Positions 56,169-64,000 of a DNA stretch of 64,000 nt are shown here, in pieces. The notes beneath the pieces are model-generated. The model was given only the letters and a program-made list of their open reading frames with translations. It did no database searches and was not told the origin of the DNA. The DNA comes from Variovorax sp. PCZ-1 (GTDB lineage Bacteria; Pseudomonadota; Gammaproteobacteria; Burkholderiales; Burkholderiaceae_C). The stretch's first letter is position 1. Every line of letters begins with the position of its first letter. The DNA lies in NCBI RefSeq assembly GCF_018413605.1, contig NZ_JAHCDN010000001.1, positions 1-64,000 of the forward strand, written 5' to 3'. The translations under genes and the position numbers were made by a program.

Positions 56169-58426
56169 TGAACTGGTTTGGCAAAGATCGCGCTGACAAG
56201 ACGAATGCGTCGGTGCCCATGCTGGAGATCAAGGGGCTGAACGTCTATTACGGCCGCGCCCATGCTCTGCAAGATGTGAACCTCACGCTGGATCGCGGCG
56301 TGACAGCCATCGTTGGCCGTAACGGCATGGGCAAAACGACGCTGTGCAATACCGTCACCGGCATCGTGCCGGGCACGGGCAGCATTCGCGTAGCCGGGCA
56401 AGAAATTCTGGGCTTGCCGTCAAACCGAATCACCAAGCAGGGCGTGGCCTATGTGCCGCAAGGCCGGCGCGTGTGGCCTTCGCTTACTGTGGATGAAACG
56501 CTCGCGCTTGTTGCACCACGCAAACGCGATGTGCAGCGCGTGTACGACATGTTCCCTCGCTTGGCCGAGCGTAAATCCAATGGTGGCGCGCAGCTCTCTG
56601 GTGGCGAGCAGCAAATGCTGGCGATTGGCCGCGCCTTGCTGCTCCAGCCGCGTTTGCTCGTGATGGATGAACCCACCGAAGGCTTGGCTCCCGTGATCGT
56701 GGAGCAGGTGGCCAAAGCTTTGCGAGAATTGGCGGCAGAAGGCTCGATTGCGATTTTGCTGATTGAGCAGAATCTGGGTGTGGCGATCGATGTGGCGGAT
56801 CGCATTGGCGTGATGGTCAATGGCCGTATCGCGCATCAGATGGATAAAGCCACGCTGGCTGCGGATCGCGAATTGCAAGAGCGCTTGCTCGGCGTGCGCT
56901 CCAGTGGCGACAGTGCGGAAGTGGAAGCACCAGCTGCGCCGGCTGCCACGGATGAAGCACCCAAAATCTGGACGGTGAAGCGATCACACGCCGATGCCTC
57001 GCAAGCCTTGGCTGATCCTGCGCCCGGCAGCGTTCGCGGCTTTAATCGCTGGAATGCAGGCAGCACGCAAGCGAGTGTGACGGATATCTCTCGCCAGCCC
57101 TTGCCTAGTTTCACAAGCAATGAGTCTGTCAAACCGATTTCATCCAGCGTATCAAAAGCGCAAGTCTTGCAGCTTCCAGTAGCTGCCAGCAGCACACGCG
57201 CGGCCTATGTGGTGGGCACGTTTGACACCAAAGGCCGAGAGCTGTTTTTCATTCGTCAATGCATTGAAAAAACCGGCTTGCGTGTGGTGACCGTTGATTT
57301 ATCCACCTCAGGCCGCACATCTACTGCTAGCGTGCATCCTCGCGAGGTCGCGCGCTCGCATCCGCAAGGCGAGAGCGCCGTGTTCAGCGGCGATCGCGGC
57401 AGCGCAGTGAGCGCAATGGCGGTGGCTTTTGAGCATTACATCCAAACACGTCGCGATGTGGGCGGCATCATTTCTGCGGGCGGCTCGGGCGGCACATCGC
57501 TGGCTACGCCTGCCATGCGCGCATTGCCGATTGGTGTGCCGAAGGTGATGGTGTCTACCGTGGCTTCGGGTGACACACGCCAATACGTGGGCCCCAGTGA
57601 TATTTGCATGATGTATTCCGTCACGGATGTGCAGGGCATCAATCGCATCAGCGAGAAGGTACTCAGCAATGCGGCGCATGCCTTGGCGGGCATGGTGGCT
57701 CAGCCGCCAGCTCAGAGCATTGAGACCAAACCTGCGATTGGCCTCACCATGTTTGGCGTGACGACGACCTGTTTGCAAGCCGTGGTTAAACAGCTGGAGA
57801 ATGAGTATGACTGCCTGGTCTTCCATGCCACAGGCGTAGGCGGGCAGTCGATGGAAAAATTGGTGGACTCTGGTTTGCTGGCGGGTGTCTTGGATATCAC
57901 CACCACCGAGATTCCAGATGAATTGGTAGGCGGTGTCTTCTCAGCGGGCGCATCGCGCATGGATGTGTATGCACGGCACGATATCCCCTATATCGGCTCT
58001 TGCGGTGCATTAGACATGGTGAACTTTGGTGCATTGGATACCGTGCCAGAAAAGTTCAAGCATCGCCTGCTCTACAAACACAATGCCTCTGTCACTTTGA
58101 TGCGCACCACAGCGCAGGAATGCCAACAGATCGGTGAATTCATCGCGCGCAAGCTCAATGCCATGCGCGGGCCCGTGCGATTCTTCATTCCTGAAGGCGG
58201 CGTGTCTGCGATTGATAAAGCAGGCCAGCCTTTCCACGATCCCGAGGCAGATCGCGCTTTGTTTGAAGCGATTGAGAAAAACTTCCGTGCTGGCAGCCAG
58301 CGCCAGTTGATTCGCTTGCCCTACAACATCAACGATGAAGCGTTCTCTGATGCTTTGGTCAAAGCTTGGCGTGAGATGGTGAAAACACCCCATGCCCTCA
58401 GCCAAGCCAAGAAACGCGCTTTTTAA
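56168..58426 (+). CDS. LivF-type ABC ATPase fused to Tm-1-like (UPF0261) domain
   Basis: A single 752-residue frame. Residues about 18-245 are a LivF ATPase: Walker [11 protein letters not shown] (about 50-59), [10 protein letters not shown], Walker [14 protein letters not shown], switch histidine region LIEQNLG. After a 95-residue Ala/Ser/Pro-rich linker, residues about 345-750 form a Tm-1-like domain: [43 protein letters not shown] and [16 protein letters not shown]. No stop or frame change joins the parts, so the fusion is genuine unless the read is wrong. In tomato, Tm-1 blocks tobamovirus replication; the bacterial role is unknown. Confidence 0.93.
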   Translation: MNWFGKDRADKTNASVPMLEIKGLNVYYGRAHALQDVNLTLDRGVTAIVGRNGMGKTTLCNTVTGIVPGTGSIRVAGQEILGLPSNRITKQGVAYVPQGRRVWPSLTVDETLALVAPRKRDVQRVYDMFPRLAERKSNGGAQLSGGEQQMLAIGRALLLQPRLLVMDEPTEGLAPVIVEQVAKALRELAAEGSIAILLIEQNLGVAIDVADRIGVMVNGRIAHQMDKATLAADRELQERLLGVRSSGDSAEVEAPAAPAATDEAPKIWTVKRSHADASQALADPAPGSVRGFNRWNAGSTQASVTDISRQPLPSFTSNESVKPISSSVSKAQVLQLPVAASSTRAAYVVGTFDTKGRELFFIRQCIEKTGLRVVTVDLSTSGRTSTASVHPREVARSHPQGESAVFSGDRGSAVSAMAVAFEHYIQTRRDVGGIISAGGSGGTSLATPAMRALPIGVPKVMVSTVASGDTRQYVGPSDICMMYSVTDVQGINRISEKVLSNAAHALAGMVAQPPAQSIETKPAIGLTMFGVTTTCLQAVVKQLENEYDCLVFHATGVGGQSMEKLVDSGLLAGVLDITTTEIPDELVGGVFSAGASRMDVYARHDIPYIGSCGALDMVNFGALDTVPEKFKHRLLYKHNASVTLMRTTAQECQQIGEFIARKLNAMRGPVRFFIPEGGVSAIDKAGQPFHDPEADRALFEAIEKNFRAGSQRQLIRLPYNINDEAFSDALVKAWREMVKTPHALSQAKKRAF

Positions 58427-58453
58427 AAACTCAGACCGAAAGAAAGAACAACA

Positions 58454-59287
58454 ATGCCAAGAATAGCCAGACAACAGATCCTTAGCGATTTGCGAAAGAA
58501 AATTGATGCACGCATCCCCATCATCGGCGGTGGCGCAGGCACGGGCTTGTCGGCCAAGTGCGAAGAGGCCGGTGGGATTGATCTGATCGTGATCTACAAC
58601 TCAGGCCGCTATCGCATGGCGGGGCGTGGCTCCTTGGCGGGTTTGCTGGCTTACGGCAATGCCAACGAAATCGTGTGTGATATGGCCACCGAGGTGCTGC
58701 CCGTGGTGAAAAAAACGCCCGTGCTCGCGGGCGTGAACGGCACGGATCCTTTCATGATCCCAGATCAATTCTTGCAGCGCTTGATCAGCCTCGGATTCTC
58801 AGGCATTCAAAACTTCCCCACTGTGGGTTTGATCGACGGTAACTTCCGCTCGAATCTGGAAGAAACTGGCATGGGCTACGGCCTCGAGGTGGAGATGATT
58901 GCCCGCGCTCGCGCATTGGATTTACTCACCACGCCTTACGTATTCAGTGAAGACAATGCCAAAGACATGACGCGCGCTGGCGCCGATATCGTGGTCTGCC
59001 ATCTCGGATTAACGACGGGTGGTGCGATTGGCGCAGAGACAGCACTCAAACTCGCCGATTGCGTAGCGCCCATCAATGCCTGGGCGCAAGCCGCTAAATC
59101 CATCAATCCGAATGTGATCGTGCTCTGCCATGGCGGGCCGATTGCGACACCCGAGGATGCGGAATATATCTTGAAGCACTGCCCAGAGTGCCATGGTTTT
59201 TATGGAGCGAGCTCGATGGAGCGGCTTCCCGCCGAAGTGGCGTTGACAGAGACAACGCGCCGCTTCACCCAAATTAAACGCGCTTGA
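58454..59287 (+). CDS. TIM-barrel phosphoenolpyruvate-hydrolase-family protein (Tm-1 C-terminal-type)
   Basis: A 277-residue TIM-barrel-like protein: [20 protein letters not shown] near the N-terminus, [21 protein letters not shown], and C-terminal [16 protein letters not shown] recognise it as the TIM-br_sig_trns/PEP-hydrolase-like family, the same domain that forms the C-terminal half of plant Tm-1. It directly follows the gene whose C-terminus is the N-terminal Tm-1 half. The reaction is not established. Confidence 0.88.
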   Translation: MPRIARQQILSDLRKKIDARIPIIGGGAGTGLSAKCEEAGGIDLIVIYNSGRYRMAGRGSLAGLLAYGNANEIVCDMATEVLPVVKKTPVLAGVNGTDPFMIPDQFLQRLISLGFSGIQNFPTVGLIDGNFRSNLEETGMGYGLEVEMIARARALDLLTTPYVFSEDNAKDMTRAGADIVVCHLGLTTGGAIGAETALKLADCVAPINAWAQAAKSINPNVIVLCHGGPIATPEDAEYILKHCPECHGFYGASSMERLPAEVALTETTRRFTQIKRA

Positions 59288-59305
59288 GTACCCAAGGAGA
59301 TCATC

Positions 59306-60973
59306 ATGACTGGCAGCGATTTCGGAGCTTTCATTCTTGGCTTGATTGTGGTGGTGATTGTTGTCGCCATCATCGTTTGGCTCTTCCATTGGCTTTACTT
59401 GCGCAGCAGCAAAGAGCGCGCCTTTGTGCGCACCGGCATGGGCGGGCAGAAGGTGGTGCTCGGCGGTGGCGCGTTTGTGCTGCCTATCGTGCATGATGTG
59501 ATCCCAGTCAATATGAACACGCTGCGATTGGAAGTGTCTCGCGGGCGTGATAAGGCATTGATCACCAAAGATCGCATGCGTGTGGACGTGATCGCGGAGT
59601 TTTATGTGCGTGTGGCTGCGACGGAAGATTCGGTAGCCGCTGCTGCTCAAACTCTGGGTTTGCGCACCATGGAGCCTGATCAGCTCAAAGAATTGGTAGA
59701 AGGTAAATTCGTGGATGCGCTGCGCACAGCCGCTGCTGAGATGACGATGGAGGAACTCCATGAGAAGCGCGGTGTGTATGTGAAGCGTGTGCGCGAGACG
59801 GTGGCTGAAGACCTCACGAAGAACGGTTTGGAGCTGGAGGCAGCATCGCTCACGCAACTCGATCAAACTTCGATGGAGTATTTCAATCCCAGCAATGCGT
59901 TTGACGCCGAAGGTTTGACGCGCCTGACCGAGCAAATCGAGCATCGCAAGAAGCAGCGCAATGATGTTGAGCAAGACACACTCATTGCCATTCGCAATAA
60001 GAATTTAGAGGCTGAAAAGCTATCGCTGACCATTGATCGCGACGCGGAATATGCTCGCCTGGCGCAGCAGCGCGAAGTGGAAATCGCACGCGCTCGCCAG
60101 CAAGCGGAGCTGAGCACCGAGCGTGCACAGAGCATGCAAAATTCTGAGAGCGCACAAATCTCGGCCAAGCTGGCGATTGAGGCCGCGCGCATCCGCTCCG
60201 AGCAATCGATTGAGCAAGAGCGCATTGGGAAGGAACGTACGATTGAAACGGCTGAGATTGAACGCCGTAAATCCTTGGAGCTGGCTGAGCAGCAGCGCTC
60301 GATTGCTTTGGCGAAAGAGAGTAAGAATTTGAGTGAAGCACAAGCGGCTGCCGACACAGCGCGTGCTACGGCCGTGCAAGCTGAAGAAAAAGTGTTCACC
60401 GCGCGTGATGTGGAAATGGCGCAGCGCAAGAAAGCTGTGGAGCTGATTGCTGCTGCGCAAGCCGCGGAGCGTGAGGCATTGCGTCTTACATCAGCCGCCA
60501 AGGCTGAGAAGGATGCCAGCGCAGATCGCGGCGTAGCTGTGCGCGCGCAAGCGCAGGCCGATGCCGATGCCGAGACGATCAAAGCTGCTGCTCAGCGCGT
60601 AAGCAGCGAAGCAGAGGCCGATGGCCTGCGCATGATCAACGAAGCGCATAACGTGCTCTCGCCAGAAGCACGCGCTTCTGCACTGCGCATGCGCTTGGTG
60701 GATAAGGCCGAAGGCATCATCCGCGAATCCGTGAAGCCGATGGAGCGCATCGAAGGCATCAAGATCATGCATGTGAATGGTTTGGGTGGCGGTGGCTCGG
60801 GCGGCGAGGGCGGCATGCAAAGTGGCGGCTTTGCTGATGACGTGACGAATTCGGCGCTGCGCTTCCGCGCACAAGCGCCGATCGTGGATCAGCTGCTCAA
60901 AGAAATTGGTTTGGAAGGCGGTAACATCAACAAGCTGGTGGGCGGGCTTACCAACAACGCTACTAAAGATTAA
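59306..60973 (+). CDS. SPFH/flotillin-like membrane protein
   Basis: A 555-residue protein with an N-terminal membrane segment (residues about 6-28, FILGLIVVVIVVAIIVWLF), an SPFH domain (about 50-210; VLPIVHDVIPVNMNTLRLEV) and a long Ala/Glu/Arg-rich coiled coil (about 210-440), then a Gly-rich tail (GGGGSGGEGG). It resembles YqiK/flotillin, which organise membrane microdomains. The usual NfeD/YqiJ partner is absent. Its presence in a catabolic operon suggests a scaffold for the importer or enzymes; that is inference. Confidence 0.88.
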   Translation: MTGSDFGAFILGLIVVVIVVAIIVWLFHWLYLRSSKERAFVRTGMGGQKVVLGGGAFVLPIVHDVIPVNMNTLRLEVSRGRDKALITKDRMRVDVIAEFYVRVAATEDSVAAAAQTLGLRTMEPDQLKELVEGKFVDALRTAAAEMTMEELHEKRGVYVKRVRETVAEDLTKNGLELEAASLTQLDQTSMEYFNPSNAFDAEGLTRLTEQIEHRKKQRNDVEQDTLIAIRNKNLEAEKLSLTIDRDAEYARLAQQREVEIARARQQAELSTERAQSMQNSESAQISAKLAIEAARIRSEQSIEQERIGKERTIETAEIERRKSLELAEQQRSIALAKESKNLSEAQAAADTARATAVQAEEKVFTARDVEMAQRKKAVELIAAAQAAEREALRLTSAAKAEKDASADRGVAVRAQAQADADAETIKAAAQRVSSEAEADGLRMINEAHNVLSPEARASALRMRLVDKAEGIIRESVKPMERIEGIKIMHVNGLGGGGSGGEGGMQSGGFADDVTNSALRFRAQAPIVDQLLKEIGLEGGNINKLVGGLTNNATKD

Positions 60974-60978
60974 GTGCC

Positions 60979-61422
60979 ATGGTTCGCATTTATGTTTCTA
61001 GCGTGATCGACGCCACGGCAGACAGCGTGTGGTCGCGCGTACGCGATTTCAATGCCTTGCCGGTGTGGCACACCATCATTGCGGACAGCCGCATTGAAAA
61101 CAATGAGCCGAGTGACAAGATTGGCTGCATCCGCCATTTCCACACACGCGATGGGGGCCTGATTCGCGAGAAGCTGCTCACATTGTCTGATTACGATTTC
61201 ACTTGCGCCTATTCCATCTTGGAAAGCCCGATGGGTGTAGACAACTATGTGGCCACCTTGAAGCTCACGCCGATCACTGATGGTGCGCGTTGCTTCATCG
61301 AATGGAGTGCGGAATTTGATTGTGCCGCTGGCCGCGAACAGGAGTTGTCTGAAGGTATTGGCAATGGCGTGTTCCAAACAGGCTTTGATGCTTTGAAGAG
61401 CCATTTCGGTCGTCGCTCTTAA
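60979..61422 (+). CDS. SRPBCC-family protein
   Basis: A 147-residue START/Bet v1-like protein with a hydrophobic ligand cavity. Recognised from ADSVWSRVRDFNALPVWH, DKIGCIRHF and CFIEWSAEFD. It is a paralogue of the N-terminal domain of the next gene. Members include polyketide cyclases and lipid-binding proteins. It starts five bases after the SPFH gene. Confidence 0.85.
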   Translation: MVRIYVSSVIDATADSVWSRVRDFNALPVWHTIIADSRIENNEPSDKIGCIRHFHTRDGGLIREKLLTLSDYDFTCAYSILESPMGVDNYVATLKLTPITDGARCFIEWSAEFDCAAGREQELSEGIGNGVFQTGFDALKSHFGRRS

Positions 61423-61440
61423 ACGCTGCTTGTCCGTCAC

Positions 61441-62904
61441 ATGCTGCAAAAAATTGTTCGCTCTACTGTGATTGATGCGCCGATTGAGCGCGTCTGGGAA
61501 GTGCTGCGTGATTTCAACAGCCATGATCGTTGGCATCCTGCGATTGCCAGCAGCTCGATTGAAGGGGGTGAGCGCAGCGATCAGGTCGGTTGCATCCGTA
61601 ATTTCAAATTGCAAGACGGCAACCATATTCGCGAGCAGTTGATTGCTTTATCCGATACGGATCACGTCTCCACGTACTGCATCGTGCAAAGCACTGTGCC
61701 CTTGCAGCGCTATGTGGCGACGGTCACGCTCAAGCGCATCACCGATGGCAACCGAACGATGTGGCATTGGGAGAGCAGCTTTGCCACACCGCCCGGCCAA
61801 GAACGTAGCTTGGGTGATTTGGTTGCTAAGGGTGTATATGAGGCAGGCTTTGAAGGGCTGCGGCGTTATTTGCTGGGGAACACATCTGCCAGTTATGCCG
61901 TGTCTCGCGCGCCCATGCGCCAAGGCGTGCCCGTGGCATCGCGGCAAGTGCAAATCTCGCGCTTTGGTGATGCGTCTGTATTGCAAATTCAAACCGTGGA
62001 TGCGCCTGCACCTGCTGCTGGCCAAGTGCGAATCGCGCAGCGTGCCGTGGGTGTGAACTTCTTTGACATCTACGTTCGCAAGGGCTGGGTGCCTGGCATC
62101 GTGGAGCCGCCTGCTGGTCTGGGCATGGAGGCGGTAGGCACGGTGCTGGATGTGGGTGATGGCGTGGGCGGCTTGCTCAGTGGTGATCGTGTGGCATATT
62201 TATGTCCGCAGCCCGGCTCGTATTGCTCGGTGCGCACGGTGAGCCAAGAGCATGTGGTGCGCTTGCCTGCCTCTGTGGAGGACAACACAGCAGCAGCGCT
62301 TTTGCTCAAAGGCATCACAGTGGATTACTTGCTGCGTGATTTGGGGCGCATACAAAAAGGCACGCGGATTCTGGTGCATGCTGCCGCTGGTGGCGTGGGC
62401 TTGCTGCTCTGCTCCTGGGCGCGATCCATGGGAGCAACCGTGATGGGCACAGTATCGAGCGAAGCGAAGGCACGATTAGCGCGCGAATACGGATGTGAGC
62501 ATGTGATCGTCACGCCGGATTACAAATTTGCGGATGCGGTGCAGCGGCTGGACGGTGCGCAAGTGATTGTGGATGGCTTGGGCGATGCGGCTCGCACTGA
62601 AAACATGGCCGCTATTGCCGCGACAGGCCATTGGATCAGCTTAGGCCAAGCCAGCGGCCCATTGGCAGCAATTGATCCAGGATGGCTGAACCAAAAATCC
62701 GTCACGCTCTCTCGCCCTGTGGTGTTTCACTACACCGCGACTCAACAAGCCTTGGCCGAGCGCGCAGCGCGTGTGTGGGCTGCGCTGGAATCTGGCGCTT
62801 TGAGGCGCCCGCCAATTGAACAATACTCGCTCAACGCCGCTGGGCAAACGCATGAGCGCATGGAATCGCGCCAGAGCGCGGGCTCGCTGATCTTGACGGT
62901 GTGA
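61441..62904 (+). CDS. SRPBCC domain fused to quinone oxidoreductase-type MDR enzyme
   Basis: A 487-residue fusion. Residues about 1-145 are an SRPBCC domain (ERVWEVLRDFNSHDRWHPAI, DQVGCIRNF). From about 167 a zinc-free medium-chain dehydrogenase follows: FGDASVLQ, GVNFFDIYVRKGW and the NADPH loop VHAAAGGVGLLLCSWA. The MDR half should be a quinone or enone reductase. The fusion suggests that the SRPBCC domain binds the same substrate. Last gene of the 14-gene operon; a MITE-like element begins seven bases after its stop. Confidence 0.9.
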   Translation: MLQKIVRSTVIDAPIERVWEVLRDFNSHDRWHPAIASSSIEGGERSDQVGCIRNFKLQDGNHIREQLIALSDTDHVSTYCIVQSTVPLQRYVATVTLKRITDGNRTMWHWESSFATPPGQERSLGDLVAKGVYEAGFEGLRRYLLGNTSASYAVSRAPMRQGVPVASRQVQISRFGDASVLQIQTVDAPAPAAGQVRIAQRAVGVNFFDIYVRKGWVPGIVEPPAGLGMEAVGTVLDVGDGVGGLLSGDRVAYLCPQPGSYCSVRTVSQEHVVRLPASVEDNTAAALLLKGITVDYLLRDLGRIQKGTRILVHAAAGGVGLLLCSWARSMGATVMGTVSSEAKARLAREYGCEHVIVTPDYKFADAVQRLDGAQVIVDGLGDAARTENMAAIAATGHWISLGQASGPLAAIDPGWLNQKSVTLSRPVVFHYTATQQALAERAARVWAALESGALRRPPIEQYSLNAAGQTHERMESRQSAGSLILTV

Positions 62905-62910
62905 TCAGGC

Positions 62911-63076
62911 TAGGGAGCTTCTGAATAAGTCGTCGGGATGGAGCAGGCCTGGATTCGGGATGGGCTGCTAGGCGAAGAACGTAGCTTTAGCGGTGCTAAA
63001 GCGAGGCTTTTCAACAACGCAGACCGCCCGAAGACAGGCCTGATCTGCCCGAACAGACTTGTTCAGAAGCTCCCTA
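62911..63076. mobile_element. MITE-like element, copy 1
   Basis: About 166 bp with imperfect terminal inverted repeats GGGAGCTTCTGAATAAGTC and GACTTGTTCAGAAGCTCCC, flanked by TA on both sides. Inside is the hairpin CTTTAGCGGTGCTAAAG. The inside matches copy 2 in inverse orientation. It carries no gene, so any transposase would act in trans. Confidence 0.82.
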
Positions 63077-63739
63077 CCCCATCAAGTTGAGCTGCAACCG
63101 CTCGCGCTCGATGACTTTGGCAATCGCAGGATGTGCAGCGAGCGTTTGGATATGCGCCCATGAGTGGGTGAATTGCGTGGGGTCAATGCCTGCGATGGAA
63201 CCCCAGCGATTGAAGGTCAACACATAGGCATCGAGCGCGGTGAGGTGATCATGGCCATAGGCTGCTGCTGCGTAGCTGCCGCCAGTTGCCTTGGCTTGTG
63301 CGACCAAGCTATTGATCTCACGCAATTGCTCGGCGAAGAGCTGCACGTTGTGCGCTTTGATGGTGGCTTGCGCTGCTGCATCGGGTGTGAATTTTTGCGG
63401 CATGAAGATGTGGGTGAAGGTGGGGTGAACGGTGTTGTTCATCCATGCCAAGGTTTGTAGGACGCGGGCTTTTTGCAGTGGATCGCTGGGTAGAAATTTA
63501 GCGGCGGGAAAACTCTCGGCGATGAAGGTGGTGATCGCTACGATTTGTGTGATGACTGCGCCTTCTGTCACGAGAACAGGTACTTGCGATTTGGGATTGA
63601 GCGCTTTGTATTCTTCGCTGTATTGCTCACCTTTGTGGATTTTCACCAACTTGGGCTCAAAGGCTGCGCCAGCAGCTTCAAGCAGCACATGCGGGACGAA
63701 GGAGCAGGCGCCGGGTGCGAAATAGAGCTGTAAAGACAT
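63074..63739 (-). CDS. Glutathione S-transferase family protein (2)
   Basis: A 221-residue beta-class-like GST: LYFAPGACSFVPHVLLEAAG near the N-terminus and ALNPKSQVPVLVTEGAVITQ as the glutathione-binding strand. ATG 63739 fits the family; a longer frame to 63772 adds 11 odd residues. Its TAG stop (63074-63076) is formed across the junction with MITE copy 1, so the original C-terminus may have been altered by that insertion. MITE copies lie on both sides in inverse orientation. Confidence 0.9.
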   Translation of the reverse strand: MSLQLYFAPGACSFVPHVLLEAAGAAFEPKLVKIHKGEQYSEEYKALNPKSQVPVLVTEGAVITQIVAITTFIAESFPAAKFLPSDPLQKARVLQTLAWMNNTVHPTFTHIFMPQKFTPDAAAQATIKAHNVQLFAEQLREINSLVAQAKATGGSYAAAAYGHDHLTALDAYVLTFNRWGSIAGIDPTQFTHSWAHIQTLAAHPAIAKVIERERLQLNLMG

Positions 63740-63774
63740 ATTTATCTCAATATTTAGATCAAAAGTGGCCAATC

Positions 63775-63815
63775 GCCGGCATAGATACTGCGCAGAGTGC
63801 TATTAATTTAATAGT
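63775..63815 (+). repeat. 41-bp palindromic element, copy L
   Basis: GCCGGCATAGATACTGCGCA, then GAGTGCTATTAATTTAATAG. It lies upstream of the GST gene and abuts MITE copy 2. Confidence 0.92.
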
Positions 63816-63982
63816 AAAGGATGTGCTGAACAAGTCATGCACGCGAATCAAGCCAGTTTTTGGGCGGTCTGCGTTGTTGAAAAGCCTCGCTTTAGCACCG
63901 CTAAAGCTACGTTTTTCGCCTAGCATCCCATCCCCAAAACAAGCTTGCTTCATCGCGCTGACTTATTCAGCACACCCTTAAA
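63815..63982. mobile_element. MITE-like element, copy 2 (inverse orientation)
   Basis: Ends with GTGCTGAACAAGTC on the left and GACTTATTCAGCAC on the right, and repeats the core of copy 1 in reverse complement (GGCGGTCTGCGTTGTTGAAA; CTTTAGCACCGCTAAAG). It fills most of the gene-free end of the window; nothing else was seen between the GST gene and base 64000 except repeat copy L. Confidence 0.82.
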
Positions 63983-64000
63983 ATTTCTCGCTACGCAGCA

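Noticed and set aside
59863-60582. 239-codon minus-strand frame rich in Ser/Ala/Cys opposite the SPFH gene
   Set aside because: It is the mirror of the Ala/Glu/Arg-rich coiled coil and has no family features.

Overview
The window looks like chromosomal DNA of a betaproteobacterium, most likely a Comamonadaceae-type member of the Burkholderiales. This rests on gene content and order (hemC-hemD-hemX-hemY; argS-SPOR-dsbA; the spc/alpha ribosomal block; proA next to holA), on protein similarity recalled by eye, and on a short palindromic repeat scattered through the window. No database search was possible, so the genus is open. There is no rRNA, CRISPR array, prophage or intact insertion sequence; one tRNA is present.

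Layout. 1-7.4 kb: a translationally coupled three-gene cell-surface operon (a long repeat protein cut by the window edge, an outer-membrane beta-barrel, an OmpA-type lipoprotein), closed by a terminator. 7.5-16.4 kb: ppc on the minus strand, divergent from hemC-hemD-hemX-hemY and a Kef-type antiporter. 16.5-21.5 kb: argS, a SPOR protein, dsbA, a convergent patatin phospholipase and a DUF1569 protein. 21.6-30.8 kb: the spc and alpha ribosomal operons with secY, infA and rpoA, behind a good sigma-70 promoter. 30.8-33.1 kb: initiator tRNA, two tandem terminators and three accessory genes. 33.2-41.6 kb: twelve tightly packed minus-strand genes (three LysE exporters, a DMT transporter, two PLP enzymes, cupins, DJ-1, PhzF, VOC and GST proteins), divergent from a MocR-type regulator whose intergenic region holds repeated CAATACAG-like sites. 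43.2-46.7 kb: proA, a small membrane protein, holA and a TetR regulator. 46.8-62.9 kb: a fourteen-gene operon, apparently controlled by that TetR, with a FAH-family enzyme, paired alpha/beta hydrolases, paired amidohydrolases, a complete Liv-type ABC importer, a Tm-1-like module, a TIM-barrel partner, an SPFH/flotillin protein and paired SRPBCC proteins. 62.9-64 kb: a GST gene bracketed by two inverted copies of a MITE-like element.

Two things stand out. First, a 41-bp element built from GCCGGC, TGCGCA and a CTATTAA/TTAATAG hairpin occurs about twelve times. Five copies, two of them diverged, lie inside protein genes (hemD, the Kef antiporter gene, a VOC gene, the MocR gene, proA). Each is read in the only frame that is open on its strand, much like the Rickettsia palindromic elements. 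Second, the 16-kb operon encodes a natural fusion of a LivF-type ABC ATPase to a Tm-1-like (UPF0261) domain, followed at once by the TIM-barrel protein that corresponds to the other half of plant Tm-1. Together with three tandem gene duplications, an SRPBCC-quinone oxidoreductase fusion and a flotillin, this looks like an uptake-and-degradation system for a substrate I cannot name.
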